Positions 17,876-25,056 of a stretch of 64,000 bases of DNA are shown here, one piece after another (within the stretch, counting starts at the first letter, position 1; each line of letters opens with the position of its first letter). The notes under the pieces are model-generated. The model saw nothing but the letters and a program-made list of their open reading frames with translations. It was not told where the DNA came from and did no database searches. The position numbers and the translations under genes were made by a program. The stretch spans positions 62,001 through 126,000 of the forward strand of contig NZ_VCMZ01000001.1 of the NCBI RefSeq assembly GCF_006352475.1. The letters are read 5' to 3'. Source of the stretch: Acinetobacter pullicarnis. Its GTDB lineage: Bacteria > Pseudomonadota > Gammaproteobacteria > Pseudomonadales > Moraxellaceae.

Positions 17876-18511
17876 ATGTATATACCTGCACAGTTTAGAG
17901 AGTCAAATCTTGAGGTACTGCATGCGCAAATCATGCAGCATCCGTTTGGGATTTTGCTGACAGGTGGTCAGCAGGGTTTAGACGCCAACCATCTACCGTT
18001 TGAATTACACGTGAATGAAGGCCAGTTCGGAACATTGCATGCGCATGTCGCCCGAAATAATCCAGTTTGGCAAAACATCGCCAATGGGGATGAAGTGCTG
18101 GTGGTGTTTCAGGTCGGTGATGCTTATATTTCTCCGCAATGGTACCCAAGTAAACACGAGTTTCATAAGCAAGTGCCGACATGGAATTATGTGGTGGTAC
18201 ATGCTTATGGAAAAGTCACGATTCGTGATGATGAGCGCTATGTACGTGGTGTTGTGGCGCGTTTAACCCGAACCCATGAGGCATCACAACTTGAGCCATG
18301 GAAAATGTCCGACGCCCCTAAAGATTATCTTGATGCAATGTTACAGGCCATTGTTGGAATTGAAATCGAAATCACCAAAATCGAGGGTAAATCCAAGCTC
18401 AGTCAAAATAAAGAGCATCGGGACATTGTTGGTGCAACTGCTGGGGTTAAAGCAACGGGGAATACCCAGATGGCAGCAGCGATGCAACAGATTGCGGATC
18501 AACAGGCTTAA
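17876..18511 (+). CDS. FMN-binding PaiB-type protein
   Basis: A 211-residue protein of the PaiB/FMN-binding split-barrel family. MYIPAQFRESNLEVLHAQI and HPFGILLT open the domain; HLPFELH, GTLHAHVARNNPVWQNI, VVFQVGDAYISPQWYPSK and VPTWNYVVVHAYGKV are characteristic. In Bacillus, PaiB is described as a negative regulator paired with the polyamine acetyltransferase PaiA. The ATG at 17876 is chosen because AAGGA lies 9 nt before it; the ATG at 17867 would directly abut that ribosome binding site. A GNAT gene follows 37 bp downstream. Confidence 0.88.
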   Translation: MYIPAQFRESNLEVLHAQIMQHPFGILLTGGQQGLDANHLPFELHVNEGQFGTLHAHVARNNPVWQNIANGDEVLVVFQVGDAYISPQWYPSKHEFHKQVPTWNYVVVHAYGKVTIRDDERYVRGVVARLTRTHEASQLEPWKMSDAPKDYLDAMLQAIVGIEIEITKIEGKSKLSQNKEHRDIVGATAGVKATGNTQMAAAMQQIADQQA

Positions 18512-18548
18512 TGGGCGTATTCACGCTGCGAGCGCGCGTGAGGGAGAG

Positions 18549-19151
18549 ATGAAAATGCAGCACTGGATCAAACCAATTGAGTTAATAGGTGAGCATGTGG
18601 TGTTAAAACCACTGGCAGCAAGCCATTGTGAACCGCTGCAAGAAGCGGTTGTTGATGGCGAATTGTGGAATTTGTGGTACACCAAAATTCCAGCACCAGC
18701 GCAAATGGCGGCAGAGATTGAAAGACGGCTTGCACTGCAAGCGCGTGGCAGCATGTTGCCTTTTTATATTGAAGCACGTGCAACAGGGCAAGCATTGGGC
18801 ATGACCACCTTAATGAATATCGAGTCCGCACATCGCAGAGTAGAAATTGGTTCGACCTGGTATCGACAGTCCGCACAGCGCAGTCATGTGAATACCGAAT
18901 GCAAAAAACTATTGCTATCGCATGCCTTTGAGGACTTATCTTGTATTGCGGTTGAGTTTAGAACGTCTTCTTTTAATCTACGGAGTCGGGCTGCCATCGA
19001 GCGCTTGGGTGCAAAATTAGATGGGGTATTACGCAGCCATCAAATTGTTGCAGACGATATTCTTAGAGATACCTATGTGTATAGCATTTTAAAAAATGAG
19101 TGGCCTGCGGTGCAGCAGCATTTGCAGTGGTTACTCGAAAAACCACGTTAG
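18549..19151 (+). CDS. GNAT N-acetyltransferase, RimJ/RimL type
   Basis: A 200-residue acetyltransferase. The RimJ/L-like layout is visible: LIGEHVVLKPLAASHCEPLQ at the N-terminus, FYIEARATGQALGMTTLMNI in the central strands, RVEIGSTWYRQSAQRSHVNT covering the acetyl-CoA loop, and AVEFRTSSFNLRSRAAIERL with GAKLDG toward the C-terminus. An open frame continues upstream to 18276, but it overlaps paiB; the ATG at 18549 has AGGGAGAG directly before it and starts the domain. It is co-directional with paiB and likely co-transcribed. Substrate unknown; polyamine or protein N-terminus are candidates. Confidence 0.87.
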   Translation: MKMQHWIKPIELIGEHVVLKPLAASHCEPLQEAVVDGELWNLWYTKIPAPAQMAAEIERRLALQARGSMLPFYIEARATGQALGMTTLMNIESAHRRVEIGSTWYRQSAQRSHVNTECKKLLLSHAFEDLSCIAVEFRTSSFNLRSRAAIERLGAKLDGVLRSHQIVADDILRDTYVYSILKNEWPAVQQHLQWLLEKPR

Positions 19152-19230
19152 ATCCGGATGTGTTATCTATCCAAAAGCATTGCTAAACATGGCTTTAACG
19201 CTGGTCTTCACCCTCGCTTTAAATCTAGTA

Positions 19231-19266
19231 AAAAGCCGGAAATGAATGAATTGAGCCGGCTTTTTT
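19231..19266 (+). terminator. Rho-independent terminator of the paiB-GNAT operon
   Basis: AAAAGCCGG pairs with CCGGCTTTT and is followed by further T residues. The interior loop is about 16 nt. Confidence 0.8.
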
Positions 19267-19383
19267 AATCATCTGGTGATCAGCATCTATATTTCATATC
19301 CAGTCCATGATGGTAAAACCATCATAAACTAGATGTTTTTATTGGTGAGGATATAGACACTTTGATTGGGTTCTAACAGATGA

Positions 19384-19411
19384 GTTTCGCATAAGAGATT
19401 TTATGTTAAAT
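19384..19411 (+). repeat. XerC/XerD recombination-like site 1
   Basis: The XerC-side arm is GTTTCGCATAA, the central hexamer GAGATT and the XerD-side arm TTATGTTAAAT, which is the canonical XerD arm of bacterial dif sites. Orientation is C then D. It lies 37 bp before the SUKH gene and 118 bp after the operon terminator to its left. Confidence 0.78.
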
Positions 19412-19448
19412 ATTCATTAAACTAGAAATATTGTGAAATGAGTAAACT

Positions 19449-19916
19449 ATGAAAATATTTAGGGATAACGGTAACAATTCTTTAGAAGATGTACTCTCCG
19501 TTCAAAGCCATTTAAATGTTGATTTCCCACAAATGTATATTGATCTAGCAGTAAAACATGATGCTTTGTACTTAGAAGAAAATATATTCGATTTCATCAA
19601 TATATATGGAAAATCTGATGAAAGAGATCTTAATTTTTTAAGTTTTAAATCTGATCATTTAGACGGTGACATCTTAAGTAATCAAGAAAATATTAATGAC
19701 ATTAATAACTATGGGATTGATGATCTCGTAATCTTCGGTATATGTGCTAATGGAGATTATATCTGTTTTGATTACAGAGATATGGAAGGCTCAAGACCTA
19801 AAATCGTCTTGGTCTATCACGATGACTTTGTAGATCATGAAGATGGCAGCAATTCTATGGTAGTCAACTATGTGGCTGAAAGTTTTGATAAATTTTTAAA
19901 TATTTTACGCGCATAA
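19449..19916 (+). CDS. SMI1/KNR4 (SUKH) family protein, orphan immunity-type
   Basis: A 155-residue acidic protein. The pattern LSVQSHLNVDFPQMYIDLAV at the N-terminus, the central DDLVIFGICANGDYICFDYR with its G-D-x-I-C-F-D core, and the C-terminal VNYVAESFDKFLNIL match the SUKH fold found in toxin-immunity proteins of contact-dependent and polymorphic toxin systems. No toxin gene accompanies it here, so it may be an orphan immunity gene captured as a single cargo. Codon use is A/T-rich. It lies between Xer-like sites 1 and 2; an IS1202-type element begins 6 bp after its stop codon. Confidence 0.8.
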   Translation: MKIFRDNGNNSLEDVLSVQSHLNVDFPQMYIDLAVKHDALYLEENIFDFINIYGKSDERDLNFLSFKSDHLDGDILSNQENINDINNYGIDDLVIFGICANGDYICFDYRDMEGSRPKIVLVYHDDFVDHEDGSNSMVVNYVAESFDKFLNILRA

Positions 19917-19922
19917 ATCTAC

Positions 19923-21404
19923 TGTTATTCCCAAGTAGAAATGTCCTACCTAATAACCAAATAGAAATGTCCTATATGGACATTTCCAAGTCAAGCACAG
20001 GATTCAGATTTCGTTGTTGAATTGCTGTTTTCTGTGCACGTCTGCTTGGCATCTTTTGAGAACGATTGCGTTTGTTTTGTTGTTCCAGTTCTTCATGCTG
20101 TTGTTGGATATGATTCAGAACAGCACCCAACCGTTTATTCTCAACAATCTCTCGCTGGTTGAGCTGACTTAATTTATCGAAGATGCTGTAATTGATCTTC
20201 CGGCCTTCATGCATGATGGCTACAGTACCATCCGGGTATTCTAGAAACTCAAGATATTTACCAATCAGCCTCTGGTTTTCTTCTGTACTCTCCAGGAGAT
20301 ATACACATTTATCATAAGTAATGGTCAGGCTATTGGTGACTCTACGTGGCTCTCGCCAGGTAAAAATATCATCTAATTGCTCAGCTGTTTCGGTGGCAGA
20401 GCGGTGTAAGTTCTTAGGATTAAAGGCCATCTTTGCAAACTTGAGATTGAACTGCTCAATAAAGCAGGGTAACCACTTATTCGCATCTGCAATCGAACTG
20501 ATACCTTCCAGGCGCATCTCCTTAATCAGACGGTCCTGAAGGGTTCTGTTGGCCCGTTCCACCCGTCCTTTGGCCTGAGGGGAGTTAGCGAAGATGATAT
20601 CGATATTGAGGGTACTGAGTACGCGTCCAAACTGGGTAATCTTGCTGTCTTTCTTGCTGCTTTGATTCACCCTAAAGACTGAATGTTTGTCGCTGTAAAA
20701 CGCTAAAGGCTTACCATGCTGTTCAACATACAAGCGTGTCGAAATCATATAGTCAAAGGCTGATTCTGATTCACAGAAGCGTAAATGCTGCAATTTGCCT
20801 GTGGCATCATCGATAAAGACTAGCAGACAGCATTTAGCGGCTCTTCCTTCAAACCAGTCATGGTGTGAGCCATCGATTTGTACCAGTTCACCATAACAAT
20901 CTCGGTTATATCGAGGCTGATATGGGCGTTTCAGGCGCTTGGAGCGAGGAATCCATAAATCGGCTGCAATCATCCAGCAACGCAGGGTTTCCACTGAAAG
21001 ATCGAATCCATGAACGGTAGTGAGCTTTTCATGCGCTAAAGTGGGTCCGAAACCATGGAGTTGATCCGAAACAATATTGAGGCACTTGAGTCTGAGTTCT
21101 TCAGGAAGTTTGCAGTTGCTGGTTTGGCCACGACCAGCATGGGCTAATGCAGCTGGGCCTTGAGCTTTGTATTTCTGCAGTAAGCGTCTGATCTGACGTT
21201 CTGAAATATGAAGTAGCTGAGCAGCCTGGGATTGAGTTATGCGTTGATCGCAGATTTCCTGCAAGACCGACAATCGTTTAAGTTCTTTATCCGACATAGA
21301 CACCAACATATCAAACCGTCCGCTTCAATAATCGCAAAAGTGCATATTCTAAAAGCGGACATTTTTACTTTGGAGAAACCGGACATTTCTATTTTGGGCT
21401 TACA
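19923..21404 (-). mobile_element. IS1202-type (ISNCY) insertion sequence
   Basis: A 1482-bp element with one transposase gene. Imperfect inverted ends start TGTTATTCCCAAGTAG on the left and, read inward from the right, TGTAAGCCCAAAATAG; both continue with a subterminal AGAAATGTCC-type motif that is repeated once more further in. A 5-bp target duplication TCTAC flanks it (19918-19922 and 21405-21409). The right copy directly abuts the XerC arm of site 2, so insertion was exactly 5 bp from a Xer site. From memory, IS1202-group elements have been reported to favour such positions. Confidence 0.85.
19972..21309 (-). CDS. IS1202/ISNCY-type DDE transposase
   Basis: A 445-residue intact transposase. 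The N-terminus has a helix-turn-helix (RITQSQAAQLLHISERQIRR followed by LLQKYKAQG), then an integrase-like DDE core: ELVQIDGSHHDWFEG (first Asp), PLAFYSDKHSVFRVN (second Asp) and FANSPQAKGRVERANRTLQD (Glu). The C-terminal 60 residues are coiled and Q/R-rich with basic clusters, suited to DNA binding. This arrangement is that of the ISNCY/IS1202 group, not IS3 or IS481. There is no frameshift, so the element should be able to transpose. Confidence 0.9.
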   Translation of the reverse strand: MLVSMSDKELKRLSVLQEICDQRITQSQAAQLLHISERQIRRLLQKYKAQGPAALAHAGRGQTSNCKLPEELRLKCLNIVSDQLHGFGPTLAHEKLTTVHGFDLSVETLRCWMIAADLWIPRSKRLKRPYQPRYNRDCYGELVQIDGSHHDWFEGRAAKCCLLVFIDDATGKLQHLRFCESESAFDYMISTRLYVEQHGKPLAFYSDKHSVFRVNQSSKKDSKITQFGRVLSTLNIDIIFANSPQAKGRVERANRTLQDRLIKEMRLEGISSIADANKWLPCFIEQFNLKFAKMAFNPKNLHRSATETAEQLDDIFTWREPRRVTNSLTITYDKCVYLLESTEENQRLIGKYLEFLEYPDGTVAIMHEGRKINYSIFDKLSQLNQREIVENKRLGAVLNHIQQQHEELEQQNKRNRSQKMPSRRAQKTAIQQRNLNPVLDLEMSI

Positions 21405-21409
21405 TCTAC

Positions 21410-21437
21410 ATTTCGCATAATGCCCATTATGTTAAAT
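21410..21437 (+). repeat. XerC/XerD recombination-like site 2
   Basis: XerC-side arm ATTTCGCATAA, central hexamer TGCCCA, XerD-side arm TTATGTTAAAT. Both arms match Acinetobacter dif/pdif arms closely. Same orientation as site 1; without the IS it would lie about 5 bp after the SUKH stop codon. Confidence 0.85.
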
Positions 21438-21473
21438 AGACAATGATTTGGTGGAAAACCAAACTATTTTTCG

Positions 21474-21501
21474 ATTAATCATAAGAGATTTTATGCTAAA
21501 T
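21474..21501 (+). repeat. degenerate XerC/XerD-like site 3
   Basis: The XerD-side arm TTATGCTAAAT has one change from site 1, the central hexamer GAGATT is identical to site 1, but the XerC-side arm ATTAATCATAA keeps only about 7-8 of 11 positions. It lies 36 bp after site 2 and, with ISAba1 removed, about 78 bp before the Septu genes. It may be decayed or a recombination product. Confidence 0.55.
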
Positions 21502-21563
21502 GAAATTTATGTGGATTATATCCTTCTAAATTTATGGTTTAACTTCTCTGTACACGACAAATT

Positions 21564-22654
21564 TCACAGAACCCTTATCCTATCAGGGTTCTGCCTTCTT
21601 AAAATTGCCAAAATTTCCTTAAACTCTTCTTTTTTCCCAAAACCAATTAAACGCTGAATCGCCATTTGAACATAGTCTAAACCATAGCGAAATAAACTCA
21701 TTGAGAGTCGTCCATGCTTCTTTATTTTTATCACTTTTTTTTGATCATGTTGCCATTCACCCGTTAAGTAACACCAACAGAAGCTTATAGCTAACACCGC
21801 AATCAATTTTTTCACTCGTCTAGGGTCTGTCAAGCGCGTATTTTCAAGATTAAACCCGCGTCCTTTGAGACAACTGAATAAGGTTTCAATTTCCCAGCGT
21901 AATGCATAATCCTGAATAGCATTGGCATTAAACTGAGGAGAAACGACGAGTAAAAGCTCTCCATTTTCTAACTGTAGTGCACTTATATATAGTTTCACCC
22001 GACCAACCAAAATCCGTCGTTTACGACATTCAATTTGACCAACTTTAAGATGGCGAAATAAATCACTAATTTTATGATTCTTTCCTAAATGATTGGTGAC
22101 AATGAAGTTTTTTTAACACGAATGCAGAAGTTGATGTCTTGTTCAATTAACCATGTAAACCACTGCTCACCGATAAACTCTCTGTCTGCGAACACATTCA
22201 CAATACGGTCTTTACCAAAAATGGCTATAAAGCGTTGAATCAAAGCAATACGCTCTTTCGTATCTGAATTTCCACGTTTATTAAGCAATGTCCAAAGGAT
22301 AGGTATCGCTATTCCACGATAAACGATTGCGAGCATCAGGATATTAATATTTCGTTTTCCCCATTTCCAATTGGTTCTATCTAAAGTCAGTTGCACTTGG
22401 TCGAATGAAAACATATTGAAAATCAACTGAGAAATTTGACGATAATCAAAATACTGACCTGCAAAGAAGCGCTGCATACGTCGATAAAATGATTGTGGTA
22501 AGCACTTGATGGGCAAGGCTTTAGATGCAGAAGAAAGATTACATGTTTGCTTTAAAATAATCACAAGCATGATGAGCGCAAAGCACTTTAAATGTGACTT
22601 GTTCCATTTTAGATATTTGTTTAAGATAAGATATAACTCATTGAGATGTGTCAT
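21564..22654 (-). CDS. ISAba1 IS4-family transposase (two frames, -1 frameshift)
   Basis: The first frame (22085-22654) encodes 189 residues and the second continues to 21564. A run of seven A residues on the coding strand (22108-22114) allows a -1 shift joining them; after the shift the reading is KNFIVTNHLGKNH and onward without a stop. The 189-residue first frame is the known ISAba1 arrangement, so this is programmed frameshifting rather than decay. DDE-type IS4 elements are visible: LTLDRTNWKWGKRNI (first Asp), VNVFADREFIGEQW (second Asp) and RWEIETLFSCLKGRGFNLE (the Y-x2-R-x3-E-like region with Glu). Confidence 0.92.
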
Positions 22655-22665
22655 AGTATTCGTCG

Positions 22666-22693
22666 TTAGAAAACAATTATTATGACATTATTT
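22666..22693 (+). promoter_or_regulatory. ISAba1 outward promoter driving the Septu genes
   Basis: The -35 box TTAGAA (22666-22671) and -10 box TTATTT (22688-22693), 16 bp apart, are the boxes described for the ISAba1 outward promoter that raises expression of neighbouring resistance genes. It points right, with the first Septu gene 83 bp downstream of the -10 box and no terminator between. Confidence 0.8.
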
Positions 22694-22776
22694 CAATGAG
22701 TTATCTATTTTTGTCGTGTACAGAGGTTTAACTTATAACATTAGAAGCTAATTATTTAGTCATTTATACTATAAAT

Positions 22777-24030
22777 ATGAAATATTTAATGAGTATCTGT
22801 GGAGAAATTCCACATGCAGGAATTTCCACTATTAATATTCCATTAATTGCTAGAAACTTAATTATCACTGGCAAAAATGGAAGCGGTAAAACGAGTTTTT
22901 TAAATTTACTATCAGATAAAATAAAAATACATCTTAAAAAAGAAGCTCAAATAAGAGTTGAAGCAGAAAAGGAGTTAGAATTTTGGACAAATAAGCAAAA
23001 AAATGAGCCTATTGGAAGTCGTGAATTTGCTAACTTTCAAAACCAAATTAATTACCAGTCTGACAGACTTAAAAAAATTAATGAGGGATTACATTTAGAA
23101 TTTGTAGAAGAATTTAAGCTTATAAATCATTACGATAATTTAGAAGCCATCTTTGTTTTCTTCAAAGCTATGCGTATTGCTTCGATTCAAGAGACAAAAC
23201 AAACATCCTCCATTGAGGAGGAAAAAATTAAGGCTCTTCAGAGTTTGAAAAATAATCAAGATGTGAATTTTGGTAATAAGCTTGAACAACATTTAGTTAA
23301 TATAAAAGTAAACCAGTCTCTAGCGATTACTGAAGATAACAATCAAGTACAAGCTGATAAATTTCAAGAGTGGTTCAATAGTTTTGATGATCATCTAAAG
23401 TTTTTATTTGAAGATGACAGCGCTCATCTAGTTTTTTATCGCCAAAATTACAAATTTAAAATATCTCTTAATAATCGTGAGTTTGATTTTCAAACACTTT
23501 CATCTGGTTATCTAGCTATTTTTGAAATTTTAGCAGACCTCCTTGTTCGTTCAGAATTTTTTGATATTACGCCTGATCAGTTACAAGGTATTGTAATAAT
23601 TGATGAAATCGATGCCCACTTACATATTTCACTACAAAAAAAGATACTCCCATTTTTTATAAAACTATTCCCACATTTACAATTTATTGTAAGTACCCAC
23701 TCGCCCTTTGTAATTACTTCAACAGGTGATGACACTGTTGTTTATGATATATCTAGTGGTGAGTTTTTTGAGGATAATTTAAGTCAATATTCATATGAAT
23801 CTGTCGTTAAAGGTTTATTTCATGTGAATCCTGTAAGCTCTGAAATTAGAAACTCTACTGAATATTTGAAAAATTTATTAAATGCAAATCAAATAGACTT
23901 TGAAGAAATTAGAGCTATCATAAAAGAATTAAAGCCTTTAGAAATTAGCGGTGTTTTAGATAAAAAAATCCAAAACCTCTATCTACAAGCTGAAAATCTA
24001 CTTTTAGATAACAATGAGTTAGGTGGTTGA
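22777..24030 (+). CDS. Septu-like SMC/OLD-type ATPase (PtuA-like)
   Basis: A 417-residue ABC/SMC-type ATPase. Walker A is GKNGSGKT at residues 32-39; a coiled, charged segment follows (about 50-190); then the signature-like LSSG at 241-244, Walker B VIIDEID at 273-279 and H-loop STHSP at 306-310. With the HNH protein immediately downstream this is the gene pair of Septu (PtuA-PtuB) anti-phage defence, in which the ATPase assembly controls nuclease activity against phage or host nucleic acid. No reverse transcriptase is present, so it is not a retron-Ec78-type set. The coding sequence is clearly A/T-rich compared with chromosomal neighbours. No strong ribosome binding site is seen before the ATG; an in-frame ATG at codon 5 is possible. 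Confidence 0.8.
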   Translation: MKYLMSICGEIPHAGISTINIPLIARNLIITGKNGSGKTSFLNLLSDKIKIHLKKEAQIRVEAEKELEFWTNKQKNEPIGSREFANFQNQINYQSDRLKKINEGLHLEFVEEFKLINHYDNLEAIFVFFKAMRIASIQETKQTSSIEEEKIKALQSLKNNQDVNFGNKLEQHLVNIKVNQSLAITEDNNQVQADKFQEWFNSFDDHLKFLFEDDSAHLVFYRQNYKFKISLNNREFDFQTLSSGYLAIFEILADLLVRSEFFDITPDQLQGIVIIDEIDAHLHISLQKKILPFFIKLFPHLQFIVSTHSPFVITSTGDDTVVYDISSGEFFEDNLSQYSYESVVKGLFHVNPVSSEIRNSTEYLKNLLNANQIDFEEIRAIIKELKPLEISGVLDKKIQNLYLQAENLLLDNNELGG

Positions 24031-24031
24031 G

Positions 24032-24715
24032 ATGTTTAAGGTATCTAAATCTGATAGACCTGCTAATTGGACAACTAAAGAGTACAGAGATCCAGTTGTT
24101 GTAGAGCAACTACGTAATGACTTTCATGGGAAATGCTACATTTGTGAGCAGAAACATTTCCCTAATTTAAATGTAGAACATTTTATTCCTCACGAAGGAG
24201 ATGAAGCTTTAAAGCTCGATTGGAATAATCTTTATTATGCATGTTCTCGTTGTAATTCGATAAAGAATAAATACTTTGATGATATGCTCGACTGTTGTAA
24301 TGCCGATCATTTAGTAGAAGAATGGATTAAAATTTATTATCGAATGCCAGATGATGATATAGAAGTCATTAATTCTTGTCCTCGTGATCACATTTTTTTT
24401 ACAAAAGCTGATACATCTAAAGAGCTAATTTCAAGATGCTTTAATAGTGCAAATAGTGGCATACAAGAAGTAAGTAAAGAAGATCTACGAGAGAAAATTA
24501 TTGATATACACAGTGTGTTTTTAGATTTAAGGCGAAATTTTTTTAAAAATTTAGATGACTGGCTTGATGAAGAAAAAATTCTGGAAGCAAAAAAAATTAG
24601 ACATCGTTTAAAATCACATTATCAATTTTCTGCAATTTTGCGAGGGTATATGGAAAGAGATTCTCGATGGCGAAAAGCATTAGAAGAAATTGAAAAATTG
24701 GAATTAACTGTGTAA
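24032..24715 (+). CDS. Septu-like HNH endonuclease (PtuB-like)
   Basis: A 227-residue HNH nuclease. The zinc-bound HNH core is visible: KCYICEQKHFPNLNVEHFIP (C-x2-C and the HNH first His region), then LDWNNLYYACSRCNSIKNKY (Asn and the second C-x2-C). This matches the TIGR02646-like HNH proteins paired with SMC-type ATPases in Septu. The ATPase stop codon is one base before the ATG used here; AGGTGG ends 5 nt before this ATG, so I prefer it to the GTG at 24023 that would overlap. The C-terminal 100 residues are helical, charged and may contact the ATPase. Stop is 46 bp before Xer site 4. Confidence 0.82.
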   Translation: MFKVSKSDRPANWTTKEYRDPVVVEQLRNDFHGKCYICEQKHFPNLNVEHFIPHEGDEALKLDWNNLYYACSRCNSIKNKYFDDMLDCCNADHLVEEWIKIYYRMPDDDIEVINSCPRDHIFFTKADTSKELISRCFNSANSGIQEVSKEDLREKIIDIHSVFLDLRRNFFKNLDDWLDEEKILEAKKIRHRLKSHYQFSAILRGYMERDSRWRKALEEIEKLELTV

Positions 24716-24761
24716 TTTTCATGTGTTAGAGGTTTACCGATAAATAGTTAAGATTCTCTAA

Positions 24762-24789
24762 AATTAACATAATACACTTTATACGAAAT
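24762..24789 (-). repeat. XerC/XerD (pdif) site 4, inverted
   Basis: Read on the minus strand: XerC arm ATTTCGTATAA, central hexamer AGTGTA, XerD arm TTATGTTAATT. Both arms are the classic Acinetobacter plasmid pdif arms. It is inverted with respect to sites 1-3, so the Septu pair lies between two XerD arms. Confidence 0.88.
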
Positions 24790-24831
24790 GCTTTTGTTAT
24801 TCCGTTTTAAATCAATTGCTTAGGTCGTTAT

Positions 24832-24863
24832 AAAAAGCCCTAGTCCAACGACTAGGGCTTTTT
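24832..24863. terminator. strong bidirectional terminator
   Basis: A 14-bp perfect stem (AAAAAGCCCTAGTC with GACTAGGGCTTTTT, loop CAAC) with built-in A and T tracts. It lies 43 bp after Xer site 4. Between it and the next terminator at 25057 I see no gene in about 190 bp. Confidence 0.88.
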
Positions 24864-25056
24864 GCGTGATTTAGACCGTTCCACGTACACTATCTGAGCA
24901 AAGTTCCACGCTATTCATTAGACAAAACGAATAAAGCCCTGAGCCATTCGGCAAGAAAAACCGGCTGAGAAAACCGCTTTTTAGTGGCTTTGCTTCGATC
25001 TGTTCGGGGACTGGAATGCACTTATTTTTTAGTTCAGTCGTTCTAGCTTTTTCTCA

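Larger units (their letters stand above)
21546..22725 (-). mobile_element. ISAba1: ISAba1 insertion sequence
   Basis: The element is exactly 1180 bp, starts CTCTGTACACGACAAA and ends with its inverse TTGTCGTGTACAGAG, and is flanked by the 9-bp duplication GTTTAACTT (21537-21545 and 22726-22734). Terminal sequences, length, duplication size and both transposase reading frames agree with ISAba1. The transposase points left, so its 5' side with the outward promoter faces the Septu genes. The intact duplication shows a direct insertion with no later rearrangement. Confidence 0.95.
19384..24789. mobile_element. Xer-site-bounded (pdif-like) defence module, remodelled by two IS elements
   Basis: Four 28-bp XerC/XerD-like sites (19384, 21410, 21474, and 24762 inverted) mark out small cargo segments: a SUKH gene between the first two, and a Septu-like ATPase/HNH pair between the third and fourth. 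The last two sites are in opposite orientation, the arrangement usual for Acinetobacter pdif modules. Cargo genes are notably more A/T-rich than the flanking chromosome and sit close to the sites (SUKH stop to site 2 is 5-6 bp once the IS is removed; Septu stop to site 4 is 46 bp). No integrase or transposase other than the two IS genes is present, consistent with mobilisation by host XerCD. The grouping is inference from these sites. Confidence 0.7.

Noticed and set aside
18276..18548. N-terminal extension of the GNAT enzyme
   Set aside because: It overlaps paiB in another frame and lacks acetyltransferase features; the ATG at 18549 has a strong ribosome binding site.
19384..21437. Chromosomal dif (replication terminus) at site 1 or 2
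   Set aside because: Arms fit dif, but several sites are clustered, central hexamers are atypical, and a + strand rRNA operon lies only about 33 kb away in an orientation that would oppose replication. Left as a lower-probability alternative.
21564..22654. ISAba1 transposase as a frameshifted pseudogene
   Set aside because: The split at a seven-A run with a 189-codon first frame is the normal ISAba1 arrangement, so the break is programmed.
22777..24715. Retron of the Ec78 type
   Set aside because: The ATPase/HNH pair alone is present; no reverse transcriptase or msr-msd region lies between the flanking sites.
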